A stretch of DNA of 64,000 nucleotides from Planomonospora sp. ID67723 (GTDB taxonomy: Bacteria > Actinomycetota > Actinomycetes > Streptosporangiales > Streptosporangiaceae): the NCBI RefSeq assembly GCF_015711605.1, contig NZ_JABTEZ010000002.1:1860001-1924000 (forward strand). Direction: 5' to 3'. The notes below the pieces were generated by a model that saw only the letters and a program-made list of their open reading frames with translations, was not told the DNA's origin and did no database searches. Made by a program: the position numbers and the translations under genes. Positions 62,076 to 64,000 of this stretch are shown one piece after another (position 1 is the first letter of the stretch; each line of letters begins with the position of its first letter).

Positions 62076-63010
62076 CGCCTGCTCCTGTCTCGGAAGGCCC
62101 CGAACACCAGGGCGCTGGCCGCCATCAGGAAGGCCGCCAGGATGAAGCTCATGGCCGAGGCGGTCCCCATGTCGAACTGGCGCAGGCCGGTTTCGGCGAT
62201 GAGGTAGATGGCGGTCTTGGTCTGGTCCGCCGGGGCGCCCGCCGTGATCAGGTAGGACTGGCCGAACATGTTGGCCGAGGCCAGGATCGTGGCGTTGATC
62301 ACGAACACCGTGACCGGCCGCAGGCCCGGCAGGGTCACCGCACGGAACCGGCGCCAGGCCGAGGCGCCGTCGACCATCGCCGCCTCGTACAGCTCACGCG
62401 GGATGTCCTGGAGCCCGGCCAGGAAGATGACCGCGTTCAGGCCCAGCGTCCACCACACGGTCACCCCGATCAGGGCGACCCAGGCGGGCGGCACGTCGGT
62501 GGTCCACTGCACCTCCAGGCCGAGGTAGTGGTTGACCAGCCCGATGTTGCCGTCCAGCAGGAACCGCCACAGGAAGCCGACGACCGCCACGCCCAGCACG
62601 TAGGGCGCGAAGTAGACGGCCCGGTAGAGGTTGCGTCCGCGGAAACGGCCGTTCATCAGCAGGGCGGCCAGCAGCGGCAGCACGATCAGCAACGGCACCG
62701 AGAACAGGGTGAAGACGCCGGTGGCCCGCATCGCCGTCCAGAAGCGCCCCCCGTCCACGCTGGACGGATCGAACAGGTCGGTGTAGTTCTCCAGCCCGAC
62801 GAACGGCTTGGCCGGGAGGTTGATGTCCCACTCGTGCAGGCTGGTCCAGAACCCGAAGCCGATCGGCAGCACCATGAAGACGGCGAACAGCGCGAGGTAG
62901 GGCGCCAGGAAGGCGTACGGAGTCCAGGTCCGCATCCGCTTGGCACGCCCCGCGGGGGCGGCGGGTCCCGCCGCCCCGGACAGGCCCTTCGGCCTCGTCA
63001 GCACGCTCAT
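62072..63010 (-). CDS. Sugar ABC transporter permease (MalF type)
   Basis: 312 residues. Basic N-terminus, then six membrane segments (AFLAPYLALFAVFMVLPIGFGFWTSL first) and EAA loop YEAAMVDGASAWRRFRAVTLPGLRP. ATG at 63010 fits AGGAG at 6-nt spacing; an in-frame GTG at 63016 is too close to it. Follows the binding-protein gene by 37 bp. Confidence 0.9.
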   Translation of the reverse strand: MSVLTRPKGLSGAAGPAAPAGRAKRMRTWTPYAFLAPYLALFAVFMVLPIGFGFWTSLHEWDINLPAKPFVGLENYTDLFDPSSVDGGRFWTAMRATGVFTLFSVPLLIVLPLLAALLMNGRFRGRNLYRAVYFAPYVLGVAVVGFLWRFLLDGNIGLVNHYLGLEVQWTTDVPPAWVALIGVTVWWTLGLNAVIFLAGLQDIPRELYEAAMVDGASAWRRFRAVTLPGLRPVTVFVINATILASANMFGQSYLITAGAPADQTKTAIYLIAETGLRQFDMGTASAMSFILAAFLMAASALVFGAFRDRSRR

Positions 63011-63047
63011 CGGCACTCCTGGCCGGGTGACCGGGTGGTCGGCACGG

Positions 63048-64000
63048 TCATCGCCCGTACTTCCGCTTGTTGTCGGCGAGCAGCTTGTCGGCCGTCGCCA
63101 CGCCTTCCTTCAGCGCCTCGGCGGGGCTCGACTCCTTCAGCACCGCCTTGGCCACCGCCAGCTCCAGCGCCTTGGACTGGACGTCGCCGACACCCGGCAG
63201 CGCGGGCAGGAAGTGGAAGATGCTCACGTCCTGGGCCATGCGCACCTGGGGCAGGTCGGCGACGGCGGGGTCCTGGCGGGCGGAGTTGCGGGCGGGGATC
63301 ATCCCGGCCTTGGCCCACTCGGTCGACTGGCGGCCCATGGAGTCGATGAAGACCTTCGCCGCCTGCACCTTGTTGGGGTCCTTGCCCGCCTGGGAGGTGA
63401 GCACGAAGTTGTGCGAGGCGCTCCACACCGCCGGGGTGCCGCCGATGTTGGGCACCGGGGACAGGCCCCACTCAAGGGACTTGGCGTTGGCCTTCAGGTC
63501 GTTGATCTGCCAGATGCCGTCCCAGGTGAAGCTGACCTTGTCGTTCTTGAAGGCGGCGTACTGGGTGTCGATGGCGACCTTCGCCGGGCTGAAACCCTTG
63601 TCGATCTGCTCCACCATCCAGCTCAGCGCCTGGACGCCCTGCTCGGACCCCCACAGCGCCTTGGCGCCGTCCTCGCTGTAGAGCTCGCCGCCGTGCTGCC
63701 AGAGCAGGCTCATGAACATCAGGTGCGCCGGCCACTTGTTCGGCATCCAGAACGGGGTGGCGATCCCGGCGTCCTTGAGGCCTACGAGAGCCTTCTCGTA
63801 GGACTCCTTGTCGGTGGGGGCGTCGGAGAGCCCGATCTTCTCCAGGTGCTTCTTGTTCCAGTAGTCGGCCAGGCTGTGCACGTCGAGGGGGACGCTGTAG
63901 CGCCTGCCGTCGAGGACGCCGGCGTTCCAGACGGCGGGGATGAAGTCCGCGTCGCTCAGCTCCAGCGCGCCGACCACGTCGTCCAGCGGGATCAGCGTCT
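63048..64000 (-). CDS. Sugar ABC transporter substrate-binding protein (5' end outside window)
   Basis: About 317 residues of the C-terminal part are visible; signal peptide and start lie beyond base 64000. CUT1-type solute-binding protein: VWNAGVLDGRRYSVPLDVHSLADYWNKK, PFWMPNKWPAHLMFMSLLWQHGGELYSEDG, AAFKNDKVSFTWDGIWQINDL, SASHNFVLTSQ. Sugar ligand unknown. First gene of the unit with the two permeases. Confidence 0.9.
   Translation of the reverse strand, partial: TLIPLDDVVGALELSDADFIPAVWNAGVLDGRRYSVPLDVHSLADYWNKKHLEKIGLSDAPTDKESYEKALVGLKDAGIATPFWMPNKWPAHLMFMSLLWQHGGELYSEDGAKALWGSEQGVQALSWMVEQIDKGFSPAKVAIDTQYAAFKNDKVSFTWDGIWQINDLKANAKSLEWGLSPVPNIGGTPAVWSASHNFVLTSQAGKDPNKVQAAKVFIDSMGRQSTEWAKAGMIPARNSARQDPAVADLPQVRMAQDVSIFHFLPALPGVGDVQSKALELAVAKAVLKESSPAEALKEGVATADKLLADNKRKYGR

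Overview
The window is about 64 kb of very GC-rich actinobacterial chromosome. The metabolic repertoire (ergothioneine synthesis, a mycothiol-type formaldehyde dehydrogenase, a KstR2-type steroid catabolic cluster, ECF sigma/anti-sigma pair) points to a soil actinomycete, most likely of the Streptosporangiales/Streptomycetales kind; that placement is an inference from gene content. Genes are densely packed and often coupled by ATGA, GTGA or TGATG overlaps. I see no rRNA, tRNA, IS element, CRISPR array or prophage.

Layout. 1-6.8 kb: 3' part of metH, a 23S/16S-type rRNA methyltransferase, a secreted CE1/PHB-depolymerase-like esterase, and a nitronate monooxygenase + WrbA-like flavoprotein pair facing a TetR regulator across a perfect inverted repeat. 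6.8-12.4 kb: complete ergothioneine operon egtA-B-C-D-E on the minus strand. 12.6-15.2 kb: ECF sigma factor with zinc-finger anti-sigma factor, then a Tat-exported PhoX-type phosphatase with a PHO-box-like site. 15.5-23.1 kb: amino-sugar/oligosaccharide locus (BadF-type kinase, RpiR regulator, SIS protein, secreted CBM3-GH16 enzyme, DasABC-like ABC importer). 23.4-29.5 kb: glycerol-type ABC importer glpS-T-P-Q-DUF2160-V. 29.7-31.7 kb: MASE1 hybrid histidine kinase. 31.7-35.3 kb: lactate utilisation lutR / lutABC around a 51-bp palindrome. 35.3-40.3 kb: FMN reductase, YbdK-type ligase with a leader ORF, SDR, mscR, and an internally deleted metallo-beta-lactamase gene.

40.2-45.1 kb is the most remarkable segment: a two-gene minus-strand RNA-repair operon. 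One gene fuses an RNA ligase to a polynucleotide kinase. The other fuses an MJ1316 RNA-end domain, an endonuclease/exonuclease/phosphatase domain, a LigT-type 2H phosphoesterase and what reads as a complete eukaryotic-type poly(A) polymerase. Together they carry the predicted activities to open, phosphorylate, trim or tail, and reseal broken RNA. The operon abuts the damaged metallo-beta-lactamase gene, which suggests insertion.

45.3-49.6 kb: ArsR/SRPBCC pair, formylglycine-generating enzyme, a response regulator with a degenerate HD output domain, and an unknown protein with an internal duplication. 49.7-58.7 kb: cluster for degradation of steroid C/D rings (HIP pathway): echA20, ipdA, ipdB, ipdC, two acyl-CoA dehydrogenases, ipdF-like SDR, kstR2-like TetR and fadA6, with the same operator-like sequence in front of both plus-strand units. 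58.8-61.2 kb: membrane GGDEF-EAL protein. 61.2-64 kb: another sugar ABC importer, cut by the window end.

Short perfect tandem duplications (9-17 bp units) recur across the window, and several genes end inside long perfect hairpins that overlap the stop codon.
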